Of a stretch of DNA of 64,000 nucleotides, positions 56,575-64,000 are shown piece after piece. The notes below the pieces were generated by a model, which saw nothing but the letters and a program-made list of their open reading frames with translations, was not told the origin of the DNA and ran no database searches. The position numbers and the translations under genes were made by a program. The stretch spans positions 372,001-436,000 of the forward strand of contig NZ_BBRN01000003.1 in the NCBI RefSeq assembly GCF_002090175.1, read 5' to 3'. This stretch comes from Demequina sp. NBRC 110057. Its GTDB lineage: Bacteria > Actinomycetota > Actinomycetes > Actinomycetales > Demequinaceae. Positions within the stretch are counted from its first letter, which is position 1. Each line of letters begins with the position of its first letter.

Positions 56575-59500
56575 TTAGGAGGCCGTGCAGGCCTCACCGT
56601 TGAGGGTGAACTCCGTGACGTCCTGGGCTGCCTTCGCGGACTGCCCCACGAAGCCGATCGTCACGGACTGACCCGGGCGCAGCGTGCCGTTCCAGGACAT
56701 CGAGTCGACCGTCACGGCCGCGCCGTCCTGGCTCCACATGCCCGACCAGCCGTTGCCGACCTTCTCGCCCGCCGCGAACTCCCAACCGAGCTCCCAGCCG
56801 TTGATGGTCTCGTCGCCGGTGTTGGTAATCCACAGCTGCGAGATGAAGCCGCCGGGCCATTGGCCGTGGATGTCGTACGACACGTCGCACGTGGGCACCA
56901 CGGGCTCGCCACCCTCGACCGTCAGCGCGATCGGGAACGAGGTTCCCGTCACGTCACCCTCGACCGTGAGGACGGTCTCGCCCTCGGCATCGGCCGGGAT
57001 GGTGACCGTGGCGGTCGCCGTGCCCTGCTCGTCGAACAGGTCGGTGGGCAGGGTGTTGGTCACCGGGAACGTGCCCAGCTCCTCGCCGTCAAGGCTCACC
57101 ACCACGTTCTGGTCCACCTTGTCGGGGGCGCCGGTGAACATGAGCGAGGACAGGTCGAACGTCACCTCGTCGCCCGCGCCTACGGTCAGCGACTCGGTGT
57201 CGACACCGATGGCACGCTGGTCGTACTCGGTGCCGAGCGAACCGTTCTCGGCAAGGTAGCCCACCATGATGTCGGAGTCCACGCGGGCGGTGTCGGTGGC
57301 GTCGGCCCCTTCGGCGAAGGTGGTGAAGCCGTCGCCGCCGCTCGCGAGGAACGAGTTGGTGACGATGGTGTACTCAGCGTCGAGGTCGACCCGCTCGCCG
57401 TCGAGCCACATCTGGAGGATGTGCTCACCCTCGGCTGCATCGGGGTCGTAGGTGTACTCGAAGCCCTCGGACACGCCGAGCTTCAGGAACGGCCGGGTCT
57501 CGCCCGGCTGCCACTGCTCCTCGAGCACGCTGGCGATCTGCTGACCGGTGAGCGTCATGGTCGTCAGCGTGTTGCCGAACGGCTGGACGTCGTAGGCCTG
57601 GCGGTACGTCACCGGCGAGGGGTACTCGCCAGTGCCACCCGCGGCACCCAGAAGGTCGGCACGCAGGCCGCCGGGGTTCATGAACGCGATCTGGGCTCCG
57701 TTGTCGCGCGTCGCCCACAGCTGGACGTCGGCGACAGCGTTGCCGAGGGTGGACTCGGCGCCGCGGCTGGAGCCGGAGGTGCCGGTGGCGGTGCGGGCCC
57801 GGTACAGCGGCTCGCTCACCTCGCCGATCTCGCGGGCCCCGAGCTCCTCGGAGGCCTCGTCGGCGGCGTCCACGATGGCCTGGACCTCGGGGTCGGCGGC
57901 GAAGACCGGCTCCGTCGCGCACGGCTCGGTGTCCGTCGCCACGCAGTCCGGGTCGACCTGGCGGGTCTCGGTGAGGTTGACCACGTCCGACTCGATGCCG
58001 GCGAGCTCGCCGGTCGCGTTGTCGAACTCGAAGACCAGCTCGTTGAGGTTCATGCCGTACTGGCCGGCGGAGACGACGGGGCGGCCGAAGTCGCGGTCCG
58101 TCCAGCCGCCCACGGGGACCTCGTGGTCGTACAGCATGTGGGTGTGGCCGGAGATGACGGCGTCGATGGAGTCATCGAGGTCCGCGAGCATCGCGCCGAA
58201 GTCGTTGCTCGTGTCGACCGCGTCAGCGTAGTCCGACGAGGGCGCGCCCTCGTGAACCAGGAGGATGATCGCGTCGGCACCCTCGTCCTCGAGCACCGCG
58301 GCGGAACGGTTGGCAGCGACCGCCTCGGACTCAAACGTGAGGCCCTCGATGCCGGCGGGCGAGACCAGGGTGGGCGTCTCGTCGGTCACGACGCCGGTGA
58401 AGCCGATGCGGACGTCGTCCGACTCGTCCACGGTGCCGTTGTCGAAGGTCGCCATCCAGGTCTCGGGGAGCGCCGCCGAGCCGTCAGCGTGGCGGACGTT
58501 GGCACCCAGGTACTCCCAGGTGGCGCCGCCCATCTCCGCGTCGGGGTTCATGACCCGCTCGGTGAGGTCGTCGTAGCCCTGGTCGAACTCGTGGTTACCC
58601 ACCGCCGAGACGTCGAGGCCCATGGCATTCAGGACATCGATGGTGGGCTTGTCCTGCGCCACGGAACTCGCGAACGACGAGGCGCCGATGAGGTCGCCCG
58701 CGGCGGCGAACACCGAGTTGGTGTGCTCCGACTGGAGCTGGTCGACGGCGCCCGCCATGACCGCGGCGCCCGCCTCGCCGGAGGCGAAGTTGGGGAGGAT
58801 GCGGCCGTGGAAGTCGTTGGTGCCCAGCACCTGGACTGTGGTGGTCTCCGCGGGCTGCGCGCCGTCGCCGAGGTCGAGGCCGATGAGCGCCGGGTCATGG
58901 TCCGAGGTGCGGTACATGTCCGGGGCGTACAGGGACTCGATCTGCGAGGCCGACTTGAACTCGGTGTTGTAGTCCAGCACCCCGGGCTCGTCCGAGTTGA
59001 TGTGGACGTGCTCGGCGCCGGTCACCTGCTCTGCCATCGAGGAGGACGCGAAGGCGTAGTCGAGCGAGCCCCACTGGCCGTCGTACACGTAGGAGTAGTC
59101 GTCGCCGAGCTCCACGTAGCCGGCGTCGCGCAGGACCTGGATGGGGTCCTCCTGGCCGTACGAGTTCAGGTCGCCCATGACGATGTAGTCGTCGTCCTCG
59201 ACGCCCGTGGGGTGGGTGTCGAGCCAGGACACGAGCGACTCGGCGGCCGCGGTGCGGGCCCCGTTCCAGCAGCTGGCGCCGTCACCGGCGTCGGCGTTCA
59301 CGCCGGAGCTGGGGCACGAGCCCTTCGACTTCCAGTGGTTCGCGACGACGGTGAAGGTCTCGCCCTCGCCGTCCTCGAACGTCTGGGCCACCGACGGGCG
59401 GTTGTTGTCGTCGTCGAAGCTCGGGTCGACAGAGTTGTCGAGCACCGCGTAGTCGCCGACCTCGCTCACGGCGCCGGAGTCGTACAGGAAGCCCACCCGG

Positions 59501-61239
59501 ATGGTGTCGGTGCCGACGGTCCCGGTGTCGACGTAGGACCAGGTGTCCGTGTCGGTCGCGGCGTTCATCGCCTCGGCGAGCTCGGCAAGGGGCTCGACGC
59601 CGGTGGTGTTCTCCAGCTCGGCCATGCCGATGACATCCGCGTCGAGCGCCACGAGGGCCTCGACGAGCTTGGTGGTCTGACGATCGAGCTCCTCGGCGCT
59701 GTCGGCGCCGCGGCACTCCTGCTGGTAGCCGTCCGGGCCGCAGATATTGCCCGAGCCAGTGGAGAGGAAGTAGTTCAGGACGTTGAAGGCGGCTACCTTC
59801 ACGTCGCCACCCACCTCGGGGGCCTCGGTGGGCCGCGCGTTGGTCGCCTGGAAGTCAGGCGTGGCGGCATCCGCGCTCACGGGGCGGACGCGCCAGTCGT
59901 TGCCGGAGGCCGAGTTGCCCGACCACGTGTAGGTCATCACGCCGGTGAGGCCGGTGACGGTGTCACCGCCGCGCAGGGTGTTCTCGGCGCTCAGCGGCTC
60001 CCCGCCGCGGCCCATCGGGTCGACGTTCTGCAGGTTGATCGCGTCGTCGACCTTGATGGTGGCGAGGTCATTGCTGGCCTGGAGCGCGGTCGCCTCGGCA
60101 CCGGGCTCCACCACGGCGGTGGGCTGGTCGAGTTTGCCGATGCCTGACAGGGTCACCTCGTTGAAGCGGCCCAGCAGGTACACCTCGGTGACGGTCAGCT
60201 CGTCGGGGAACGTCACGAGCATTCCCTCGTAGCGCTCGGCCTCGACGGCATCGGCGAAGGGCAGCGACACCTCGACGGGGGTCGCCTCGCCGCCGGTGGA
60301 CAGCGTCTCGACGGAGGTCGACGAGATCTGGGTCTGATCCTGGTACTCCGAGACGGTGCCGGTCACCGACACCTCGTCGCCCAGGTCCACCTCGTCGGCG
60401 CCGTTGTTGAACACGAAGACGGCCTCCGACGTGGCCGGGTCGTCGTCGTGCTCGCCGTCGCGGCTCTGGACGTAGAACCCGCGCAGGTTGCCCTCGGAGT
60501 TGGGGCCCTCGTAGTCACCGACCACAATGCCCTCGACCGTCACGACGCTGCCGGCGACGGGCGAGGCCACGGCGTTGCCCTGGACGGCACCGATGGGCAT
60601 GAGCTCACCCTCGACGGGGTCCTCGCCGCCGTCGCCGTCACCCTCGCCGGGGTCGGTCGAGCCGTCGGGACCGCACACCGACTCGTGCGCGCCCAGGCCC
60701 GTCACCGTGTCCTTGGCGAGGCTCTCCCACTGCGAGGCGTCATACGTGGTGACGCCCGCGCAGACGGAGGCGTCGCGCACGAGCGTGACGTCCGTTCCCC
60801 AGGTGGGCCGCTCCCCCACGGTGCCCATGACGTCGATGATCTCGCCGTCCTTCACCAGCGTTACGGCGTCGTCGCCGTTCCACTGGACGGAGCCCGAGAC
60901 CTGGTTGGCGAGGGCGGCCACGTCGTTGGTGCCGCTGGTGTTGTTGCTGGCCAGCACGTAGGTCTCGCCCGCGGCGAGCGTTCCCTCGAGCCCGATGCTG
61001 GACGATCGGGTGGTCGCGCCGTTCTGATACGGCTCGACGGCGTAGTCGCTCAGGTCCACGTCGGCGTCGGTGCCGTTGTAGATCTCGAGGGCCTTGTTGA
61101 AGCCACCTCCCTCCACGTATTCGGAGATGAAGAGGTCGTCGGCGAAGGTGGTGCCGTCGGCCGCCTGAGCGGGGGCGGCCACGAGGGCGCTCACCCCCAT
61201 CAGCGACAGTGCTGTGACGGCGGGAATGCGGAGGCGCAT
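56575..61239 (-). CDS. Secreted ExeM/NucH-like nuclease fused to 5'-nucleotidase and CBM2
   Basis: A 1554-residue exported enzyme. Order: signal peptide (1-26, AQA|AD); lamin-tail domain (about 34-180); acidic linker; OB-like domain (about 213-320); endonuclease/exonuclease/phosphatase domain (about 478-790; NVLNYF 486, ELEN 541, GDLNSY 689, SDHDP 779); metallophosphatase part of a 5'-nucleotidase (GTNDFHGR 806, GNHEFDQG 881, GHTHM 1031); its C-terminal substrate domain (NPGGLRADL 1188, NSFLASGGDGF 1295); a beta domain; and CBM2 (1451-1554, with Trp in QWPGGF, NGWSGMW and SWNGTL and a terminal Cys pair). It probably degrades extracellular DNA/RNA and releases phosphate and nucleosides while bound to cellulose or chitin. 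AGGGAG lies six bases before the ATG. Confidence 0.93.
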   Translation of the reverse strand: MRLRIPAVTALSLMGVSALVAAPAQAADGTTFADDLFISEYVEGGGFNKALEIYNGTDADVDLSDYAVEPYQNGATTRSSSIGLEGTLAAGETYVLASNNTSGTNDVAALANQVSGSVQWNGDDAVTLVKDGEIIDVMGTVGERPTWGTDVTLVRDASVCAGVTTYDASQWESLAKDTVTGLGAHESVCGPDGSTDPGEGDGDGGEDPVEGELMPIGAVQGNAVASPVAGSVVTVEGIVVGDYEGPNSEGNLRGFYVQSRDGEHDDDPATSEAVFVFNNGADEVDLGDEVSVTGTVSEYQDQTQISSTSVETLSTGGEATPVEVSLPFADAVEAERYEGMLVTFPDELTVTEVYLLGRFNEVTLSGIGKLDQPTAVVEPGAEATALQASNDLATIKVDDAINLQNVDPMGRGGEPLSAENTLRGGDTVTGLTGVMTYTWSGNSASGNDWRVRPVSADAATPDFQATNARPTEAPEVGGDVKVAAFNVLNYFLSTGSGNICGPDGYQQECRGADSAEELDRQTTKLVEALVALDADVIGMAELENTTGVEPLAELAEAMNAATDTDTWSYVDTGTVGTDTIRVGFLYDSGAVSEVGDYAVLDNSVDPSFDDDNNRPSVAQTFEDGEGETFTVVANHWKSKGSCPSSGVNADAGDGASCWNGARTAAAESLVSWLDTHPTGVEDDDYIVMGDLNSYGQEDPIQVLRDAGYVELGDDYSYVYDGQWGSLDYAFASSSMAEQVTGAEHVHINSDEPGVLDYNTEFKSASQIESLYAPDMYRTSDHDPALIGLDLGDGAQPAETTTVQVLGTNDFHGRILPNFASGEAGAAVMAGAVDQLQSEHTNSVFAAAGDLIGASSFASSVAQDKPTIDVLNAMGLDVSAVGNHEFDQGYDDLTERVMNPDAEMGGATWEYLGANVRHADGSAALPETWMATFDNGTVDESDDVRIGFTGVVTDETPTLVSPAGIEGLTFESEAVAANRSAAVLEDEGADAIILLVHEGAPSSDYADAVDTSNDFGAMLADLDDSIDAVISGHTHMLYDHEVPVGGWTDRDFGRPVVSAGQYGMNLNELVFEFDNATGELAGIESDVVNLTETRQVDPDCVATDTEPCATEPVFAADPEVQAIVDAADEASEELGAREIGEVSEPLYRARTATGTSGSSRGAESTLGNAVADVQLWATRDNGAQIAFMNPGGLRADLLGAAGGTGEYPSPVTYRQAYDVQPFGNTLTTMTLTGQQIASVLEEQWQPGETRPFLKLGVSEGFEYTYDPDAAEGEHILQMWLDGERVDLDAEYTIVTNSFLASGGDGFTTFAEGADATDTARVDSDIMVGYLAENGSLGTEYDQRAIGVDTESLTVGAGDEVTFDLSSLMFTGAPDKVDQNVVVSLDGEELGTFPVTNTLPTDLFDEQGTATATVTIPADAEGETVLTVEGDVTGTSFPIALTVEGGEPVVPTCDVSYDIHGQWPGGFISQLWITNTGDETINGWELGWEFAAGEKVGNGWSGMWSQDGAAVTVDSMSWNGTLRPGQSVTIGFVGQSAKAAQDVTEFTLNGEACTAS

Positions 61240-61387
61240 GAAAACTCCCTGGCAGTAGGCGTGTTGCTCACGCTAGCCAGGTTCGTTCTCAGATGCCTGA
61301 CAAAGCGGATAAATCTCCGTGAACACTCCGTGTCGGGCATGTTGCGCACGCCGTAGGGTGGAACGCATCCACCGACGGAAGGACATC

Positions 61388-62212
61388 ATGGCCACCTGGT
61401 TCATCTCCGGCTGCTCCACCGGCATCGGGCGCGCGACCGCCCAGGCCGCCGCCGACGCGGGCCACGCGGTGATCGCGACCGCCAGGCGCACCGAGACCCT
61501 CGAGGACCTCGTCGCCGACCATCCCGACACGGTGACGGCCCTCGCGCTCGACGTGACCGACCCCGCCTCGATCGCCGATGCCGTGGCGGCCGCGACCGCC
61601 GTGGGGCCCATCGATGTGCTCGTCAACAACGCGGGCATCGGCTACTTCTCGACCATCGAGGAGTCGGACCCCGTCGAGGCCCGGCGCGTGATGGACACCA
61701 ACTTCTGGGGCGCCGCCGACCTCACCACGGCGCTGCTGCCGCACCTGCGCGAGCGCCGCGCTGGCCACGTCATCACGGTGTCCTCGATCGCGGGAGTGCG
61801 CGGCTCGGCGGGCATGGGCTACTACTGCGCATCCAAGTGGGCGGTCTCGGGTTTCATGGAGTCGCTCGCCAAGGAGGTCGCACACCTGGGAATCAGGGTG
61901 TCCATCCTGGAGCCGGGCCCGGTGCTGTCGCAGTGGATCCCGTCCGGCGCCAAGGTGCGCGACATTCATCCCGACTACGCCGACGTCATGGAGCCCTACT
62001 GGGAGCGCATCGACCACCTGCCCGGCAATCAGCCGGGCGACCCGCACGCCCTGGCGCGAGTGATGCTCCAGATCGCCGAGCTCGACACTCCCCCGCTGCA
62101 CCTCCTGGCGGGCCGCCACGCCCTCACGCAGGGCGCGGCCAAGGCCGCGGCCCTCGCCGACGAGGTGGAGCGCTGGGAGGAGCTGGGGCTGTCGATCGAC
62201 ACCCGCGGCTGA
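61388..62212 (+). CDS. Short-chain dehydrogenase/reductase
   Basis: A 274-residue classical SDR. It has the cofactor motif SGCSTGIGRATA (TGxxxGxG), NNAG at about 80, the catalytic Ser in TVSSIAG and YxxxK in YYCASKWAVSGFMESLAKEV. An Arg-rich ATARR after the first fold suggests NADP. The C-terminal region resembles the retinol-dehydrogenase-like group; the substrate is unknown. GAAGGA precedes ATG 61388. It is monocistronic with a 15-bp-arm terminator downstream. Confidence 0.9.
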   Translation: MATWFISGCSTGIGRATAQAAADAGHAVIATARRTETLEDLVADHPDTVTALALDVTDPASIADAVAAATAVGPIDVLVNNAGIGYFSTIEESDPVEARRVMDTNFWGAADLTTALLPHLRERRAGHVITVSSIAGVRGSAGMGYYCASKWAVSGFMESLAKEVAHLGIRVSILEPGPVLSQWIPSGAKVRDIHPDYADVMEPYWERIDHLPGNQPGDPHALARVMLQIAELDTPPLHLLAGRHALTQGAAKAAALADEVERWEELGLSIDTRG

Positions 62213-62305
62213 GCCGCCCGCCGCACGCTCCTGCCCACGCCACCCCATCACCACCCGGTCCCGCCGGCCTCCGCCGTGACGAAGCGACGGTAGGGCTGCC
62301 CGACA

Positions 62306-62343
62306 CGCCGCGACACGCCGGCTCGGGACGGCGTGTCGCGGCG
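62306..62343 (+). terminator. Inverted repeat/terminator after the SDR gene
   Basis: CGCCGCGACACGCCG (62306-62320) pairs perfectly with CGGCGTGTCGCGGCG (62329-62343) around an 8-base loop. The left arm is partly a direct repeat of CGACACGCCG (62301-62310, 62311-62320). The rest of 62213-62486 has no gene. Confidence 0.65.
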
Positions 62344-62435
62344 AGGAACCGTCACGTCGTCACGCGGCCAGGGACGCGGCTCCGGGCGGGCGCGCCGGGA
62401 CACGGGCCTCTGGGCCACGCCAGCCCACACACGCG

Positions 62436-62475
62436 ACTCGGCCCCGGCCACCCTCACGGGCGGCCGGGGCCGAGT
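62436..62475 (-). terminator. Terminator of the etfBA operon
   Basis: ACTCGGCCCCGGCC (62436-62449) pairs perfectly with GGCCGGGGCCGAGT (62462-62475), 12 bases beyond the etfA stop. Confidence 0.8.
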
Positions 62476-62486
62476 GCCGAGCGGGG

Positions 62487-63437
62487 TCAGGCCCCGCGGT
62501 GCTCCTTGATGCGTGCGACGGCCTGAGGGATCACGTCGAACAGCGATCCGACGACGCCGAAGTCGGAGATCTCGAAGATGGGCGCCTCGGGGTCCATGTT
62601 GATGCACACGATGGTGCCGGACGCCTGCATGCCGCCGCGGTGGTGCACCGCGCCCGAGATGCCCGCCGCGACGTACAGCGCGGGGGTCACGGTGGTGCCG
62701 GTCTGGCCCACCATGTGCTCGTGGCTGATCCAGCCCTCGTCGGTCGCGTCGCGGGACGCGCCCACGGCGCCGCCCAGCAGCTCTGCCAGCTCCGTCACGA
62801 GCGCGTAGTCGCCGCCCGTGCCGCGGCCGCCGGACACCACCACGGGAGCCTCGGCTAGCGGGACTCCCTCGCCCTGCTCGACTGCCTCGACGTGGGTGAT
62901 GCGCTCGCGCGTGGCGGGAAGCTCGACTTCCACGTCCACGACGGTCGCCGCGCCAGCGGCCTCGGCGGGGGCGGCGATGGTCGTGTTGGGGCGGATGCCC
63001 ACGATCGCCTTGTCGGACTCGATGCGGGTGCGCACGTCCCACGTGGCGGCGAAGACGGTCTGGAAGGTCTCGACCTTGCCGTCCACGAGTTCCGCCCCGG
63101 CGGCGTCCACCACGACGCCGGCGCCGGTCGCGAGCGCGAGCCGGGTGGCGATCTCCTTGGTGACGAAGGTCGAGATGACGAGCACCACATCGGCGTCGGC
63201 CGATGCTGCGCCCAGGGCCGCCGCGGCACGCGAGGCGACCCTGGCATCGGCCGCGTCGACGACGCGCACCTCGGTGGCGCCGTACTCGCCAAGGAGCGCG
63301 GCGGCATCGGCCGCGGGAGCGGAACCGAGCCACACTGCCACGGGGGTGCCGAGCGTGCGGGCGAGGGTGAGGGCCTCGAGCGACGGGCGCGTGACGGCGC
63401 CGTCGCGGTGGTCGACGAGGACGGCGACGGTGGTCAT
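62487..63437 (-). CDS. etfA: Electron transfer flavoprotein alpha subunit
   Basis: The 316 residues bind FAD and pass electrons from acyl-CoA and other dehydrogenases to the respiratory chain. The C-terminal FAD domain has VVSGGRGTGG, GASRDATDEGWISHEHMVGQ and TGTTVTPALYVAAGISGAVHHRGGMQ-type motifs (given in parts: TGTTVTPALY, GISGAVHHRGGM), then INMDPEAPIFEISDFGVVG. All FAD-contact segments are present. The ATG overlaps the etfB stop (ATGA), so the two subunits are made together. Confidence 0.95.
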   Translation of the reverse strand: MTTVAVLVDHRDGAVTRPSLEALTLARTLGTPVAVWLGSAPAADAAALLGEYGATEVRVVDAADARVASRAAAALGAASADADVVLVISTFVTKEIATRLALATGAGVVVDAAGAELVDGKVETFQTVFAATWDVRTRIESDKAIVGIRPNTTIAAPAEAAGAATVVDVEVELPATRERITHVEAVEQGEGVPLAEAPVVVSGGRGTGGDYALVTELAELLGGAVGASRDATDEGWISHEHMVGQTGTTVTPALYVAAGISGAVHHRGGMQASGTIVCINMDPEAPIFEISDFGVVGSLFDVIPQAVARIKEHRGA

Positions 63438-64000
63438 GCGAGTCCCTTCTCGATGAGGAAGTCGGCGAGCTGCGTGCCCGCGTCTCCCGTGTCGGTGATC
63501 TTCACGCGGTTCTCCTTCGCCGGACGCGGCGAGGCGTCCACGACGACGGTGCGCGCGCCGGCCTTGCCCACGGCGGAGGCGTCCACGCCGAGGTCGGCGA
63601 GCGACCACTGCGCGACCGGGGCCTTGCGGGCGGCCATGATGAGTTTGAAGTTGGGGTAGCGCGGCTTGTTCGCCTCGTCGGTGACGGACACTACGGCGGG
63701 CAGCGGGGCCACGAGGGTCTCGTGAGCGTCGGGCAGGTGGCGCTCGATCGTCACCTCGCCGTCGGCCACGGACAGGGCCGATGCGAGGGTCGCCTGGGAC
63801 CAGTCGAGCTCGGCCGCGAGCGCGGTGGGCAGCATCGACGTGAGGCCGTCGAGGGCCGCCATGCCGGTGATGACGAGGTCGAGCGGGGCCTCCTCGTGGA
63901 CCTTGCGGACGGCGGCGGCGATGACCGTGGCGGTCCCGAAGACGTCCGAGTCGGCGATGGCCTCGTCCGAGACGTGGATGGCGTGGTGGACGCCCAGCTG
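63434..64000 (-). CDS. etfB: Electron transfer flavoprotein beta subunit, 5' end outside the window
   Basis: The frame is open to the last base of the window; 188 residues are visible and roughly 70 N-terminal ones are missing. Visible segments are HHAIHVSDEAIADSDVFGTA and DLVITGMAALDGLTSMLP (AMP-binding region), then the LPAVVSVTDEANKPRYPNFK signature with the recognition-loop region following. It forms the heterodimer with EtfA. Confidence 0.93.
   Translation of the reverse strand, partial: QLGVHHAIHVSDEAIADSDVFGTATVIAAAVRKVHEEAPLDLVITGMAALDGLTSMLPTALAAELDWSQATLASALSVADGEVTIERHLPDAHETLVAPLPAVVSVTDEANKPRYPNFKLIMAARKAPVAQWSLADLGVDASAVGKAGARTVVVDASPRPAKENRVKITDTGDAGTQLADFLIEKGLA

Noticed and set aside
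56482..60147. A plus-strand open frame of about 1220 codons
   Set aside because: Antisense to the secreted nuclease gene, with shadow-like His/Val/Arg/Gly composition and no domain or ribosome site.

Overview
The window is high-GC (roughly 70% or more by eye), densely packed actinobacterial DNA. GTG starts, TANNNT -10 boxes, many leaderless starts, a group II truncated haemoglobin, tandem M1 aminopeptidases and a family-2 cellulose-binding module on a secreted enzyme suggest a free-living, probably plant-polymer-associated member of the Micrococcales (Cellulomonas/Demequina-like). The family is an inference. No phage genes, transposases, CRISPR arrays or rRNA genes were seen. Three tRNA genes (Arg-TCT, His-GTG, Lys-CTT) lie between operons.

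Layout. 0-8 kb: end of an M13 metallopeptidase, a 34-residue Cys-rich peptide, a MarR/ClC divergent pair, an alpha-1,6-glucosidase coupled to an ABC exporter, a membrane protein and trmL. 8-21 kb: MarR regulator, MFS exporter, lipoprotein, two tandem aminopeptidase N genes, malQ, and an MscS channel followed by glbO and tesB. 21-25 kb: an OpuA/ProU-type glycine-betaine operon behind a long structured upstream region. 25-32 kb: thioesterase, ettA, an SSB paralogue, and two dynamin-like GTPase genes translationally coupled to proC. 32-39.5 kb: a YtfQ/R/T-YjfF-type sugar (galactofuranose-like) ABC operon with a second ATPase and a LacI regulator, behind a clear LacI-type operator. 39.5-49 kb: Old Yellow Enzyme, a GntR-ABC cassette with a 30-bp operator, orn, a DUF4126 protein, and a second osmoprotectant transporter (OpuC type) whose binding protein looks circularly permuted. 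49-56.5 kb: TetR/hydrolase pair with two matching operators, APH-like kinase, Bcp peroxiredoxin, Tyr phosphatase, lipoprotein subtilase and cysteine desulfurase. 56.5-64 kb: a 1554-residue secreted nuclease/5'-nucleotidase with a CBM2 tail, an SDR, and etfBA.

Themes. Osmoadaptation recurs (two betaine-type importers, MscS, proC), as does alpha-glucan/sugar handling (GH13, MalQ, YtfQ system). Small local regulators sit next to their presumed targets, with visible operators in three cases.

The most striking signal is not a gene. The 9-mer GCATCGGCC occurs about 50 times in 64 kb (27 in one orientation, 23 in the other; base composition predicts about two). It is enriched between genes and twice forms perfect inverted pairs that are transcription terminators. 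This is the architecture of DNA-uptake sequences or other highly iterated words, which I do not know to be described in Actinobacteria.
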